In this document: piece after piece, positions 53,597 through 62,116 of the stretch | How the letters are laid out: every line of letters begins with the position of its first letter | Numbering within the stretch: the stretch's first letter is position 1 | Source: an uncultured Prevotellaceae bacterium | Lineage (GTDB): Bacteria; Bacteroidota; Bacteroidia; Bacteroidales; Bacteroidaceae | Reading direction: 5' to 3' | Length of the DNA: 64,000 bases | Assembly (NCBI GenBank): GCA_947307015.1 | Contig: CAMZHV010000005.1 | Location: 29,604 to 93,603, forward strand | The notes under the pieces: model-generated | Seen by the model: the letters and a program-made list of their open reading frames with translations, nothing else | What the model was told of the DNA's origin: nothing | Databases searched by the model: none | Made by a program: the position numbers and the translations under genes

Positions 53597-54325
53597 TTAT
53601 TGCAGCGTTCCTGCCTCAGCCTGCTGGATCATCTCGGGGCTGGCATAGAGGTAAACCTCAACGCGGCGGTTCTGGGCTTTGCCGGCAGCTGTGCTGTTGT
53701 CAGCCACGGGGTTATCCTCGCCGAGTCCCACGACTTCCTTGATCTGCGTGTCGACGACGCCCTGCTTCAACAGGTAGTTGCTGACGGCGGCTGCGCGCTG
53801 CTGCGAGAGTAGGAGGTTCTTCTGCTTGCTCTGCTCGGCGGTGCTGTTGCTCCAGCCCTGGTTGTCCGTGTAGCCGATAATGCCGACGCTCATGAGGTTG
53901 TTGGGAATCAGGACGTTGACGGCGAAGTTGGAGAGCGAGCTCTGCGCTACTGCGTTCAGCACGGACTTGCCCGTCTGGAAAAGAATACCGCTGTCGAAAG
54001 TCACCTTCACAGCCTCGTAGCCATTGCCGTCCACGATCTCCTCGACCTGTGCGTTGGCAATCTTCTCAGCTTCAGCCTTCGCCTTGTCCATCTTGCGGCC
54101 GATGAGGATGCCCGCTGTTGTGCCTACGACGGCACCGGCAGCACCGGCGATGGCACCTACCTTGACCTTGTTGCCGCTCTTGGCGAGGATAGCACCGAGG
54201 GCTGTGCCGAGGGCTGCGCCGCTTGCGCCGCCGATGATGCCGCCCTTGGCCGTATTGCTCATGCCACAAGCATTGAGAAGTAAAACGGCGCAGAGGCCGA
54301 GTGCATAGTACTTTAATCCTTTCAT
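53597..54325 (-). CDS. OmpA-family lipoprotein with glycine-zipper
   Basis: 242 residues from ATG 54325, chosen because a lipoprotein signal follows (Cys at about residue 20, LLNACG). Residues about 25-85 are a glycine zipper (GGIIGGASGAALGTALG), followed by a peptidoglycan-binding OmpA domain (about 115-230) with the TDNQG...NLLLSQQRAAAV motif and final NRRVEVYL. It tethers the outer membrane to peptidoglycan. Own promoter box. Confidence 0.93.
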   Translation of the reverse strand: MKGLKYYALGLCAVLLLNACGMSNTAKGGIIGGASGAALGTALGAILAKSGNKVKVGAIAGAAGAVVGTTAGILIGRKMDKAKAEAEKIANAQVEEIVDGNGYEAVKVTFDSGILFQTGKSVLNAVAQSSLSNFAVNVLIPNNLMSVGIIGYTDNQGWSNSTAEQSKQKNLLLSQQRAAAVSNYLLKQGVVDTQIKEVVGLGEDNPVADNSTAAGKAQNRRVEVYLYASPEMIQQAEAGTLQ

Positions 54326-54378
54326 TGTTGTTAATGTATTTTGGTGAATAATTTGATAGATGTTCTGCTTTTCGAGTG

Positions 54379-54386
54379 CAAAATTA
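54379..54386 (-). promoter_or_regulatory. -7 promoter box (TAATTTTG) for the OmpA lipoprotein
   Basis: TAnnTTTG match on the minus strand, about 53 bases upstream of the start. Confidence 0.55.
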
Positions 54387-54450
54387 CACATTTTCTTGAT
54401 ACAAAGTAGCAGAAAAGCCAGATTTATGCAATTTTCTGATGATATTTCAC

Positions 54451-54458
54451 TATCTTTG
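54451..54458 (+). promoter_or_regulatory. -7 promoter box (TATCTTTG) for proS
   Basis: TAnnTTTG match, 32 bases before the ATG at 54491. Confidence 0.75.
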
Positions 54459-54490
54459 CGCCCAAATTGAAGAAAAGAACATCAAAAAGT

Positions 54491-55972
54491 ATGGCAAAAG
54501 AACTCAAAAACCTCACAAAACGTAGCGAGAACTACTCGCAATGGTATAACGAACTCGTCGTGAAAGCGGACCTCGCAGAGCAGAGCGATGTGCGCGGATG
54601 TATGGTTATCAAACCATACGGCTACGCTATCTGGGAAAAGATGCAGCACATCCTCGACGGCATGTTCAAGGAGACAGGCGTGCAGAACGCCTACTTCCCC
54701 CTGTTGATTCCCAAGAGCTTCCTGTCGCGCGAGGCCGAGCACGTCGAAGGCTTTGCCAAGGAATGTGCCGTGGTCACACACTATCGCCTGAAGACCAACG
54801 AGACGCACGACGGCGTGGTCGTAGACCCCGAAGCCAAGCTCGAAGAGGAGCTGATCATCCGTCCCACCTCAGAGACCATCATCTGGAACACGTATAAGAA
54901 CTGGATTCATTCCTACCGCGACCTGCCCCTGCTCATCAACCAGTGGTGCAACGTGATGCGCTGGGAGATGCGCACCCGCCTCTTCCTCCGCACAGCCGAG
55001 TTCCTCTGGCAGGAGGGTCACACCGCCCATGCCACCCGCGAGGAGGCCGAGGAGCGCGCACGACTGATGTTGAAGGTCTATGCCGACTTCGCCGAGAAGG
55101 TCATGGCCGTGCCCGTCATGCAGGGCGTGAAGAGCGAGACAGAGCGTTTCGCAGGAGCTCTCGACACCTACACCATCGAGGCTATGATGCAGGACGGCAA
55201 GGCGTTGCAGAGCGGCACCAGCCACTTCCTCGGACAGAACTTCGGTCGCGCCTTCGACGTGCAGTTCCTCAACAAGGACAACCAGCCCGAGTACGCATGG
55301 GCTACCTCGTGGGGCGTGTCCACACGTCTGATGGGCGCGCTCATCATGACGCATTCCGACGACAACGGCCTCGTACTGCCCCCTGCGCTGGCACCCATTC
55401 AGGTCGTGCTTATTCCTATTTATAAGACCGAGGAGCAGTTGGACGCCATCCGCACCAAGCTCGCTGCCATCGCCGATGAGCTCAAAGCCTTGGGAGTCAG
55501 CGTGAAGCTCGACGACAACGACCAGAAGCGCCCCGGCTTCAAGTTTGCCGACTACGAGCTCAAGGGCATCCCCGTGCGCCTCGTCATGGGCGGTCGCGAC
55601 CTCGAGCAGGGCACCATTGAACTCATGCGCCGCGACACGCTGGAGAAGGAGACCGTCTCTGTCGAAGGCATCGCCGCTACGGTCAAGCAAGTTCTCGACG
55701 ACATGCAGACGGCCATCTTCGAGAAGGCGCGCAAGTATCGCGACGAGCATATCTTCGAGTGCGAGGACTACGAGGAGTTCAAGGAGCGCGTCAAGGACGG
55801 CGGTTTCTTCCTCTGCCATTGGGACGGCACGGCCGAGACCGAGGCCAAGATTAAGGAGGACACGCAGGCCACCATCCGTTGCGTGCCTTTCGCCTTCGAG
55901 CAGACGCCCGGCACGGATATGGTCAGCGGCAAACCCGCCAAGTACCGCGTCCTCATCGCCCGCTCCTACTAG
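54491..55972 (+). CDS. proS: Prolyl-tRNA synthetase (archaeal/eukaryal-type)
   Basis: 493 residues from ATG 54491; an earlier in-frame TTG at 54467 is too close to the promoter. Class II core: motif 2 region [25 protein letters not shown] (about 168-188, read as [20 protein letters not shown]) and motif 3 [17 protein letters not shown], then an anticodon-binding domain ([16 protein letters not shown]) and a C-terminal zinc-type domain ending in YKVLIARSY-type residues. It charges tRNA-Pro. This short bacterial-archaeal form lacks the editing domain of the longer bacterial type. Confidence 0.97.
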   Translation: MAKELKNLTKRSENYSQWYNELVVKADLAEQSDVRGCMVIKPYGYAIWEKMQHILDGMFKETGVQNAYFPLLIPKSFLSREAEHVEGFAKECAVVTHYRLKTNETHDGVVVDPEAKLEEELIIRPTSETIIWNTYKNWIHSYRDLPLLINQWCNVMRWEMRTRLFLRTAEFLWQEGHTAHATREEAEERARLMLKVYADFAEKVMAVPVMQGVKSETERFAGALDTYTIEAMMQDGKALQSGTSHFLGQNFGRAFDVQFLNKDNQPEYAWATSWGVSTRLMGALIMTHSDDNGLVLPPALAPIQVVLIPIYKTEEQLDAIRTKLAAIADELKALGVSVKLDDNDQKRPGFKFADYELKGIPVRLVMGGRDLEQGTIELMRRDTLEKETVSVEGIAATVKQVLDDMQTAIFEKARKYRDEHIFECEDYEEFKERVKDGGFFLCHWDGTAETEAKIKEDTQATIRCVPFAFEQTPGTDMVSGKPAKYRVLIARSY

Positions 55973-56005
55973 TCTTTAAACTTTAAACCTTAAACTTTAA
56001 ACTCT
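55973..56005. repeat. Array of TTTAAACTTTAAAC words
   Basis: Tandem CTTTAAAC-type words between proS and the first MFS gene. Related words lie near 44388-44427 and 51447-51480. Confidence 0.7.
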
Positions 56006-56010
56006 ACTAC

Positions 56011-57318
56011 TTGCGCTGGCTCCCGACCTTATTTGCAGCTGAGTCCATCCCCAGTGCCATGATTACCTTCGTGGCGCTGTTGATGTTCCTGCAATTGGGG
56101 ATAGGGTGGGAGTGGAGCACGCTCCTGTGCGGCCTGCTCTCGCTGCCGTGGGTCTTGAAGTCTTTCGTGCGCGCCAAGGTGCAGCGCATGGGGCGCTTCG
56201 CCATCGTCCTGCGCATCATCGAGGCTTGCATCTTCGGCTCCCTGGTGGCCTTGGCCTTGTCGTTCACGGCTTCGTCGAACTGGCGCATCCAGCTGATATT
56301 CCTTACGCTATGGGTGCTCTGTATGTTCTGTGCCTGGCATGAGCTGGCGGCGCGGATGTATTACGAACGGATGCTTCGTCCCCGCGAGCAGCGTATCTAC
56401 AACACGCTGAAGATGTTCTTCTCGCAGACCAGCGTCATCGTCACCTACGGCGCCATGATCATGATTGTCGGCGCCTTAGAGGTCTTCTATCACAACCGTC
56501 GCAACGCCATCGCCCTGTCGTGGAGCACGGCGGTCTACCTGCTGGCAGGCTTCTACCTCCTGCTGTGCCTCTACCATTTCTTCGTACTGCGCTCACCCCA
56601 TGTCGGCGACCATTATCAGACCGAGACGCTGCGCTCTGCCGTCCGTGCCGAGGTTCACGTCATCGATCGCATCCTGCACAAGGACCATTGGTTCGCCGTC
56701 ATCGCCTGCCTCTTCGTCTACCTACTGCCGCAGTCGCTGCTGTTCTACACGCGCGTGCTTTTCCTCTATGCTCCTCACAGCGAGGGCGGTCTGGGTTGCA
56801 CGCTCCAATGGATTGGTCTGGCTCAGGGTACGGTTGGCGTCATCGCCTTCTCTGCCGCCCTCGGCCTCGGCCATTGGCTTGTGCGCTCGCAGCGCTACCC
56901 TCATTTCCACCAGATGGCCGCCGTGCTCATGGGTTTATCGCCCGTGGTCTACTATGTCATGACGCTGTGGCCGCCAACCTCGCTGGGTATGCTCTGCCTC
57001 GCCACGTTCGTCGCGCAGGCAGCTTTCGGCCTTGGTCTTAACGCCTGCATCCCCTTCGTCCGCTACATCTCCGGCGAGCGCTACCGCAGCACCATCAACT
57101 ACCTCTACATCCCGCTCGTCTCGATGGTTATGCTACCCGCTACGGCCGCTTCGGGATGGTTGGTGGCGCGTCTGGGCTTCCATTTCTTCTTCTCGCTGGA
57201 CGCCTTCCTGCTTCTGCCTTCCGTCCTCGCTGCTTTCGGCGGCACACATCTCGTAGCGTCCTCGCAACAGCACATTCCACCCCATTCATCCATCCCCTCC
57301 AATGAACGCAAAGAATAA
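56011..57318 (+). CDS. Major facilitator superfamily transporter
   Basis: 435 residues with about 12 membrane helices and the usual pattern of small and large loops. I find no ATG in frame near the start; TTG at 56011 gives a sensible first helix (WLPTLFAAESIPSAMI). The substrate is not evident. The last 17 bases overlap the next gene, also an MFS member, so they are probably one transcription unit. It is relatively distant from common AmpG/FucP-type transporters. Confidence 0.82.
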   Translation: MRWLPTLFAAESIPSAMITFVALLMFLQLGIGWEWSTLLCGLLSLPWVLKSFVRAKVQRMGRFAIVLRIIEACIFGSLVALALSFTASSNWRIQLIFLTLWVLCMFCAWHELAARMYYERMLRPREQRIYNTLKMFFSQTSVIVTYGAMIMIVGALEVFYHNRRNAIALSWSTAVYLLAGFYLLLCLYHFFVLRSPHVGDHYQTETLRSAVRAEVHVIDRILHKDHWFAVIACLFVYLLPQSLLFYTRVLFLYAPHSEGGLGCTLQWIGLAQGTVGVIAFSAALGLGHWLVRSQRYPHFHQMAAVLMGLSPVVYYVMTLWPPTSLGMLCLATFVAQAAFGLGLNACIPFVRYISGERYRSTINYLYIPLVSMVMLPATAASGWLVARLGFHFFFSLDAFLLLPSVLAAFGGTHLVASSQQHIPPHSSIPSNERKE

Positions 57319-58570
57319 ACCATACGCTTGGGTGCCAAGCCTTTATATTGCTGAGTCTCTGCCTTACGTTGCCGTGATGGTCATCGCCACGACGATGTAT
57401 AAACGTCTCGGCTTGTCCAACACAGATCTGGCTCTCTACACGTCATGGCTCTACCTGCCTTGGGTCATCAAACCGCTGTGGAGCCCTTTCATCGCGGCTC
57501 TCAAGACCGAACGCTGGTGGGTGCTGGTGATGCAGTTGCTCATCGGAGCGGGCTTTGCAGGCATCGCTTTCACGTTGCCTACGGCCTTTTGGCTTCAAGG
57601 CTCTTTGGCTTTCTTTTGGATTCTCGCGTTCGCCAGCGCTACCCATGACATTGCTGCCGACGGCCTGTACATCCTTGGCCTTTCCACCCACGACCAGAGC
57701 CTGTATGTCGGCATCCGTTCCACGTTCTATCGCATAGGTAATATACTCGGCCAGGGACTCCTCGTGATGTTTGCAGGTCGGCTCGAACGCTCCCACACCA
57801 TTCCTATTGCTTGGAGCATAGCTTTCCTCGTCCTCGCAGGCCTGTTCCTCGCTTTGTGGCTTTGGCATTCGTTGGCATTGCCTAAGGTAAACAAAGAAAA
57901 CACCACCGAAAGCCACACGCCTTCGGCCCTCCTCTCCGAATTCTGGCTCGCCCTCAAGACCTTCTTCACCAAGCCACACATCATCACGGCCTTGCTCTTC
58001 ATGCTGCTCTTCCGTTTCCCCGAAGGTCAGCTGGTGAAGATTGCCAACCCCTTCCTTCTCGATAGTGTCGAAGCCGGGGGGCTTGCCCTTTCCACCGAGG
58101 CGGTCGGTTTTGTCTATGGCACCATAGGCATCATTGGACTCACGGCTGGCGGCCTGTTGGGTGGTTGGTGCGTCTCGCGCCATGGCCTGAAACGCTGGCT
58201 GTGGCCTATGGTGCTGAGCATCTCGCTGCCCGATCTCGTCTACGTCTATATGGCTTCGGCTGCTCCGTCCCTTCTGATGGTCAATATCTGTGTGTTCATC
58301 GAGCAGTTTGGCTACGGCTTCGGCTTCACCGCCTATATGCTTTACCTCGTCTATTTCTCTCAGGGCGAGCGTTCTACGGCGGTGTTCAGCATCTGCACGG
58401 CTATGCAAGCGCTCGGTATGATGTTGCCGGGCATGATCGCCGGTTGGATGGCAGATCATCTCGGCTATCTCAATTTCTTCTGGTGGATTGTCGCCTGCTG
58501 CCTCGTCACCTTCGCCGTCTCTGCCTTCATCAAGATAGATCCCTCCTACGGCAAGAAGGAAGATAAGTAG
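57302..58570 (+). CDS. Major facilitator superfamily transporter, AmpG-like
   Basis: 422 residues and 12 membrane helices. The conserved early pattern YIAESLPYVAVMVI and the ATHDIAADGLYI segment are characteristic of the AmpG/PAT sugar-peptide branch, which imports muropeptides or related compounds. This fits the cell-wall genes nearby (mtgA, DUF1460). Start ATG at 57302 overlaps the preceding MFS gene by 17 bases. Confidence 0.85.
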   Translation: MNAKNKPYAWVPSLYIAESLPYVAVMVIATTMYKRLGLSNTDLALYTSWLYLPWVIKPLWSPFIAALKTERWWVLVMQLLIGAGFAGIAFTLPTAFWLQGSLAFFWILAFASATHDIAADGLYILGLSTHDQSLYVGIRSTFYRIGNILGQGLLVMFAGRLERSHTIPIAWSIAFLVLAGLFLALWLWHSLALPKVNKENTTESHTPSALLSEFWLALKTFFTKPHIITALLFMLLFRFPEGQLVKIANPFLLDSVEAGGLALSTEAVGFVYGTIGIIGLTAGGLLGGWCVSRHGLKRWLWPMVLSISLPDLVYVYMASAAPSLLMVNICVFIEQFGYGFGFTAYMLYLVYFSQGERSTAVFSICTAMQALGMMLPGMIAGWMADHLGYLNFFWWIVACCLVTFAVSAFIKIDPSYGKKEDK

Positions 58571-58593
58571 CCGAACAAAATTATTTATTAAAT

Positions 58594-58678
58594 AGATTGA
58601 CGATAAGATTGACGTAGATTGACGGAGAATATGAGTTTTGTTTTATCCGTCAATCTCCATCAATCAATCCGTCAATCT
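58594..58678. repeat. Imperfect inverted repeat made of GATTGACG words
   Basis: Arms 58594-58626 and 58646-58678 match at about 27 of 33 positions as reverse complements, with a perfect 10-bp inner stem (GATTGACGGA/TCCGTCAATC). Between convergent genes; it may act as a terminator. Confidence 0.8.
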
Positions 58679-58692
58679 CCGGAAATGATAAT

Positions 58693-59364
58693 TTAGAAAT
58701 TGATGATTTGTCCGCCGTCGCTGCCAGCATACTTGCGCAGCAGCGCTTGGATGAACTCGGCGCAAGCCATCACGTTCTCGCGGTTGCCGTCGTAGCCATT
58801 CACGATGCTCAGCAGGTGTGTTGTTTCCAACGTCAGCTTCGTGCGTTCGTGGTCGCTTGTCGGTGTGCCAATGCCTCCGATGGCGTCGCGATAGACGGGC
58901 AGTCCTGCTATGTTCAGCACGCCCCGTCCGATTCCCTCATACGGATCGCCCTCACGTCCTATGCCCAAGCATAGCGTCTCGCCTTCAATCTTGTCGGCAT
59001 CAAAACCGCCTATGCTATATCCGTAGGCAATACTCGCCAGATTGATGAGGTCTACGACGGTGTTCACGCGGTATAAATCATTGCCTTTCAGCGTGCGGCG
59101 CACTAAGGCCTCGCCCGATGGACGGTAGCGGCTCGGATCTTTGCCACAGCGTCGATATGCCGTGCGTGTCGCCTCTATCGATGGCATCTCTTTGATGCTG
59201 TCCACGGTATAACGCTGCCGATAGTCGGCAATGAACGCCTCTATCTCTTTCCACAGCTCATCGCTGTACTCGCTGTTCTGGACAGCCGCAACGACAGCGG
59301 CACCCACGAACTCAGGGCACCGCTGCCTAATCTCTTCTGAAACGAAAATATTTATATTATTCAT
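58693..59364 (-). CDS. B3/B4 tRNA-binding-domain protein
   Basis: 223 residues from ATG 59364 (the upstream frame is the ATTGTCCATT array, so MDNGQWTM is not a real N-terminus). It matches the B3/B4 domain shared with the beta subunit of phenylalanyl-tRNA synthetase, with 'RYRPSGEALVRRTLKGNDLYRVNTVVDLINL' (split) and 'TSDHERTKL'. Stand-alone B3/B4 proteins are often suggested to hydrolyse mischarged aminoacyl-tRNA; the activity here is inferred. No promoter box is seen in the array before it. Confidence 0.85.
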   Translation of the reverse strand: MNNINIFVSEEIRQRCPEFVGAAVVAAVQNSEYSDELWKEIEAFIADYRQRYTVDSIKEMPSIEATRTAYRRCGKDPSRYRPSGEALVRRTLKGNDLYRVNTVVDLINLASIAYGYSIGGFDADKIEGETLCLGIGREGDPYEGIGRGVLNIAGLPVYRDAIGGIGTPTSDHERTKLTLETTHLLSIVNGYDGNRENVMACAEFIQALLRKYAGSDGGQIINF

Positions 59365-59407
59365 TGTCCATTGTCCATTATCCATTGTCCATTATCCATT
59401 GTCCATT
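59362..59407. repeat. ATTGTCCATT array upstream of the B3/B4 gene
   Basis: About six tandem units of (A/C)ATTGTCC and ATTATCC. The array abuts the start of the B3/B4 gene and the end of the lipoprotein gene. Confidence 0.95.
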
Positions 59408-59409
59408 TT

Positions 59410-59967
59410 TCACTCCCCCTTCCCCCTCTTGCACCCTCTGATACCCTTCACCGTAGTCGTGTCGGACTCCTCAGAGGCAGCGCGGGTGTAGTAATAACCA
59501 TATCCGTAGTCGTCCCAGTAGCGGTCGTAGTTACGCAGGCTGAAGCGGGTGTTGTAGCCATCGTAGCCCTCCATGTAGCCTGTGAAGGAGGTGTCAGTGA
59601 GACGGTACTCGTAGATCACGCAATCCAGGTCGGAATCTTCGAAGTAGAGGTAGAGCGCGCCGTCGTAAACCTCCCAGTTGAAGTAGTTCGTCACGGGGCG
59701 TGTGCGATAGTAGTAGTCCACTTCCACGCCGGTGCCACGGTAGTAGTTGCCTCCGGTGCGGTAGAACTCTATCTCCGAACCCTGAGCCTTCTCGCCCGTG
59801 TAGGCATTGTACATATCCAGGTCGCCAAACCAGTGGCCGTTGATGGTGTAACCGATTTCTGCGTCCTCGTCGTAGTAGTAGTCGAATTCAAGGTCGCAGC
59901 TTGCGAAACCAAACATGGCGCTGAGCATCAAGCTCATCATCCAGATTTTGTTCTTCAGCGTCTTCAT
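59410..59967 (-). CDS. Tyrosine-rich lipoprotein of unknown function
   Basis: 185 residues from ATG 59967: lipoprotein signal with Cys at about residue 24 (GFASC). The mature part is unusually rich in Tyr, Asp and Gly (DLEFDYYYDEDAEIG; NYDRYWDDYGYGYYYTR) and predicted beta-rich. No recognised family. Small and followed by the ATTGTCCATT array. Expected at the outer membrane. Confidence 0.7.
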   Translation of the reverse strand: MKTLKNKIWMMSLMLSAMFGFASCDLEFDYYYDEDAEIGYTINGHWFGDLDMYNAYTGEKAQGSEIEFYRTGGNYYRGTGVEVDYYYRTRPVTNYFNWEVYDGALYLYFEDSDLDCVIYEYRLTDTSFTGYMEGYDGYNTRFSLRNYDRYWDDYGYGYYYTRAASEESDTTTVKGIRGCKRGKGE

Positions 59968-60019
59968 AGTCGTATTGTTTTTTAGGGTGAAACACTTTGT
60001 TTTTTTCTTTTTGACGCTG

Positions 60020-60027
60020 CAAAGGTA
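60020..60027 (-). promoter_or_regulatory. -7 promoter box (TACCTTTG) for the Tyr-rich lipoprotein
   Basis: Perfect TAnnTTTG match, about 52 bases upstream of the start. Confidence 0.7.
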
Positions 60028-60117
60028 AGTGTTCCTTTCGAGCCCCTCAAACAATAATCCCTATATCAACAGAGGATTTTCCCTAATCTCCATAGGCTTC
60101 CCCTATCTCTCATTGAA

Positions 60118-60198
60118 CATTGTCCATTATCCATTGTCCATTATCCATTATCCATTGTCCATTATCCATTGTCCATTGTCCATTGTCCATTGTCCATT
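60118..60198. repeat. Long ATTGTCCATT/ATTATCC array
   Basis: About 11 tandem 7-base units of TCCATTG and TCCATTA. It lies between the lipoprotein promoter and the TerB-DnaJ gene. Confidence 0.95.
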
Positions 60199-60210
60199 CT
60201 TCCTTCCTCC

Positions 60211-61074
60211 TCACATTCCTCTCGACTTGAATATCAGCTCCTTGGCCTCGTTAATTTCGCGCATCTTGCGCTCTGCTGCTAACCGCACATCCTCGCCGAG
60301 CGAAGCCACGCGGTCGGGGTGGTGCTTCACGGCCATGCGCTTGTAGGCGGCGCGCACCTCCTCGTCTGTTGCCGTCTCGTCAATCTCCAGCACCGCATAC
60401 GCTTCCTTCAGCGTCGTGGCGCCCAGGTTGAGCATGGAGTTCAGCTCAGCTTCCGAGAGGCCGAGGTGCTGTGTCACTTCGCGCAGTGCCGTGATCTCTT
60501 CGGGGGCAACGAAACCGTCGGCCTTCGCCACCGTGGCCAGCAACGACAGCAGTTGCAGGCGTTGCGATGGAGGCAGCACGCTTTTCAGCTGCTGGCAGGC
60601 TTCGATGATGGTCTGGCGGTACGACCCAGGCTGCTGTGCTTCCATCTGCTTCTGGCGCTCGAACAGCTTCATCATGATGGCGTTACCATCCTGCACGGCA
60701 TTCTCGCCGAAGTTCATGCGCAGGAAGTTGCGCATCGCCTCCATCTCCGAGTGCATGATTTTGCCGTCAGCCCTGATGATGTAGCTGGCCAGCGTCAGCA
60801 GCGAGAACAGGAAGCCGTTGCGCGTACCCTCGTCCACACCGCCTTGGTATGAGCGCTGATAGCCGCCGTCATAACCGCCGCCCGTGTACGTCCCGTTGCC
60901 GCCATAGCCGCCGCCATAGCTGCCGCCTGTCTCCTTGCCAAAAGCAGCCTCTTCGAAGCCGTTGTCCACAGACACCACATCAAATAATGCGCCAAGCACG
61001 AAGCCCGCCAATGCCCCGATGGGGCCTCCCGATAGCAGCCCTAAGAAGCCGCCAATCCATTTTGCATGTGCCAT
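60211..61074 (-). CDS. TerB/DnaJ-domain protein (DjlA-like)
   Basis: 287 residues from ATG 61074. The N-terminus has a glycine-rich hydrophobic segment (GGFLGLLSGGPIGALAGFVLG), a Gly/Tyr-rich linker, a TerB-type helical domain (about 95-210) and a C-terminal J-domain with the HPD motif (AVKHHPDRV). The layout resembles DjlA-like membrane-linked DnaJ co-chaperones. It follows cutC by eight bases on the same strand and shares its promoter. Confidence 0.88.
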   Translation of the reverse strand: MAHAKWIGGFLGLLSGGPIGALAGFVLGALFDVVSVDNGFEEAAFGKETGGSYGGGYGGNGTYTGGGYDGGYQRSYQGGVDEGTRNGFLFSLLTLASYIIRADGKIMHSEMEAMRNFLRMNFGENAVQDGNAIMMKLFERQKQMEAQQPGSYRQTIIEACQQLKSVLPPSQRLQLLSLLATVAKADGFVAPEEITALREVTQHLGLSEAELNSMLNLGATTLKEAYAVLEIDETATDEEVRAAYKRMAVKHHPDRVASLGEDVRLAAERKMREINEAKELIFKSRGM

Positions 61075-61082
61075 ATTATCAA

Positions 61083-61790
61083 TTAATTTACAATTTTCTC
61101 TATTTCCCTCAGCACCTTCCTCACCTCTTCTGCCTTGCCGCCGCACGACCCGTGAATCTCCTGTGCTCCAGTCCCTTCGATGATGCTGTGTGCATTGCGG
61201 CTGTTTACGCCGCAGCCCGGCATGATCGTGATGCGCCCTGCCGCCTGTTCCACCAGCGCCCGCAGTGCAGGGATGCCTTCCTCGGCTGTCCGTGCCACCG
61301 TGCCGTCTGCCAGCTGTCCGCCCGTCGTGAGCACCCTCACTACGCCTAAGTCCACGAGCTGCTCCAGCGCTTTCTTGGGCTCCTTCACCCAGTCGAAGGC
61401 GCGGTGGAAGGTGACGGGCAAACCTTGTGCCGCCGCCATCCAACGCTGCATAGCCCGCGTATCTATCTCGCCGTCAGCCGTCAGCGCGCCGCACACGATG
61501 GCCGAAGCCCCAGCCGCCACCACCTCGCGGATGTCCGCTTCCATGATGGCCACCTCGTCCTCGTCGTAAACAAAATCACCCTCGCGCACGCGTATGAGCA
61601 CGTGAATCCTTAGATTAGGGAACCGCTCGCGCACGCGCCGCAGCAGCCCCGTCGATGGGGTCAGGCCGTCCAACGACAATGCCTGGCATAATTCTATGCG
61701 CTCAGCGCCGCCCTCCACAGCCTGCACGACGCTCTGCCAGCCGCCGCAGCACACTTCCAGCACCACCTTTTCCCTTTCCATTTTCGTCAT
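61083..61790 (-). CDS. cutC: CutC-family protein
   Basis: 235 residues from ATG 61790, chosen because it lies just downstream of the promoter box at 61808. Matches CutC: EVCCGGWQSVVQAVEGGAERIELCQAL at the start, the GLTPSTGLLR segment and 'PVTFHRAFDWV'. The TIM-barrel protein has long been linked to copper handling, although its real activity is uncertain. Co-transcribed with the TerB-DnaJ gene. Confidence 0.93.
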   Translation of the reverse strand: MTKMEREKVVLEVCCGGWQSVVQAVEGGAERIELCQALSLDGLTPSTGLLRRVRERFPNLRIHVLIRVREGDFVYDEDEVAIMEADIREVVAAGASAIVCGALTADGEIDTRAMQRWMAAAQGLPVTFHRAFDWVKEPKKALEQLVDLGVVRVLTTGGQLADGTVARTAEEGIPALRALVEQAAGRITIMPGCGVNSRNAHSIIEGTGAQEIHGSCGGKAEEVRKVLREIEKIVN

Positions 61791-61807
61791 TCTTTTGTTT
61801 TGCGCCA

Positions 61808-61815
61808 CAAAGGTA
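61808..61815 (-). promoter_or_regulatory. -7 promoter box (TACCTTTG) for cutC
   Basis: Perfect TAnnTTTG match, 17 bases before the cutC start. Confidence 0.75.
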
Positions 61816-62116
61816 CACACAAATCCCGCTCCACCCAAATAAATCCACAAGAAAATGCAAATCTGCCCCGCAAGCTCCTTACGTCATGCGGGGCGTCCCA
61901 CCAATGGGACACGGCGACACATATAGACGTATGAAGCGATACATATATACGTATGGAGCGGTACGTATATATGTGTGGGGAGGTACGACTGGATGTGTGA
62001 CGCAGCCGTGACAGATGACAGATGACAGTTTTGTAGAGTGCCTCCCAACGGGGGGTATGAGCCATGTGAAAGTAGTTCTTATTCTATCTTTATATTTATC
62101 TATATATTTATTATTG
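61816..62116. other. Gap between the cutC promoter and the insertion sequence
   Basis: No gene is seen. It contains small hairpins (CCCCGC/GCGGGG at 61866-61893; GTCCCA/TGGGAC at 61895-61910), three 22-bp tandem repeats (61921-61986) and A+T-rich sequence up to the insertion-sequence end. Confidence 0.8.
61921..61986. repeat. Three diverged 22-bp tandem repeats
   Basis: 61921-61942, 61943-61964 and 61965-61986 share the pattern (A/G)TATAnACGTATGnAGCGnTAC, with the third copy diverged to TATGTGTGGGGAGG. Confidence 0.9.

Noticed and set aside
61083..61443. Upstream extension of the TerB-DnaJ frame
   Set aside because: The extension overlaps cutC on the same strand in another frame; the natural start at 61074 gives a normal N-terminus.
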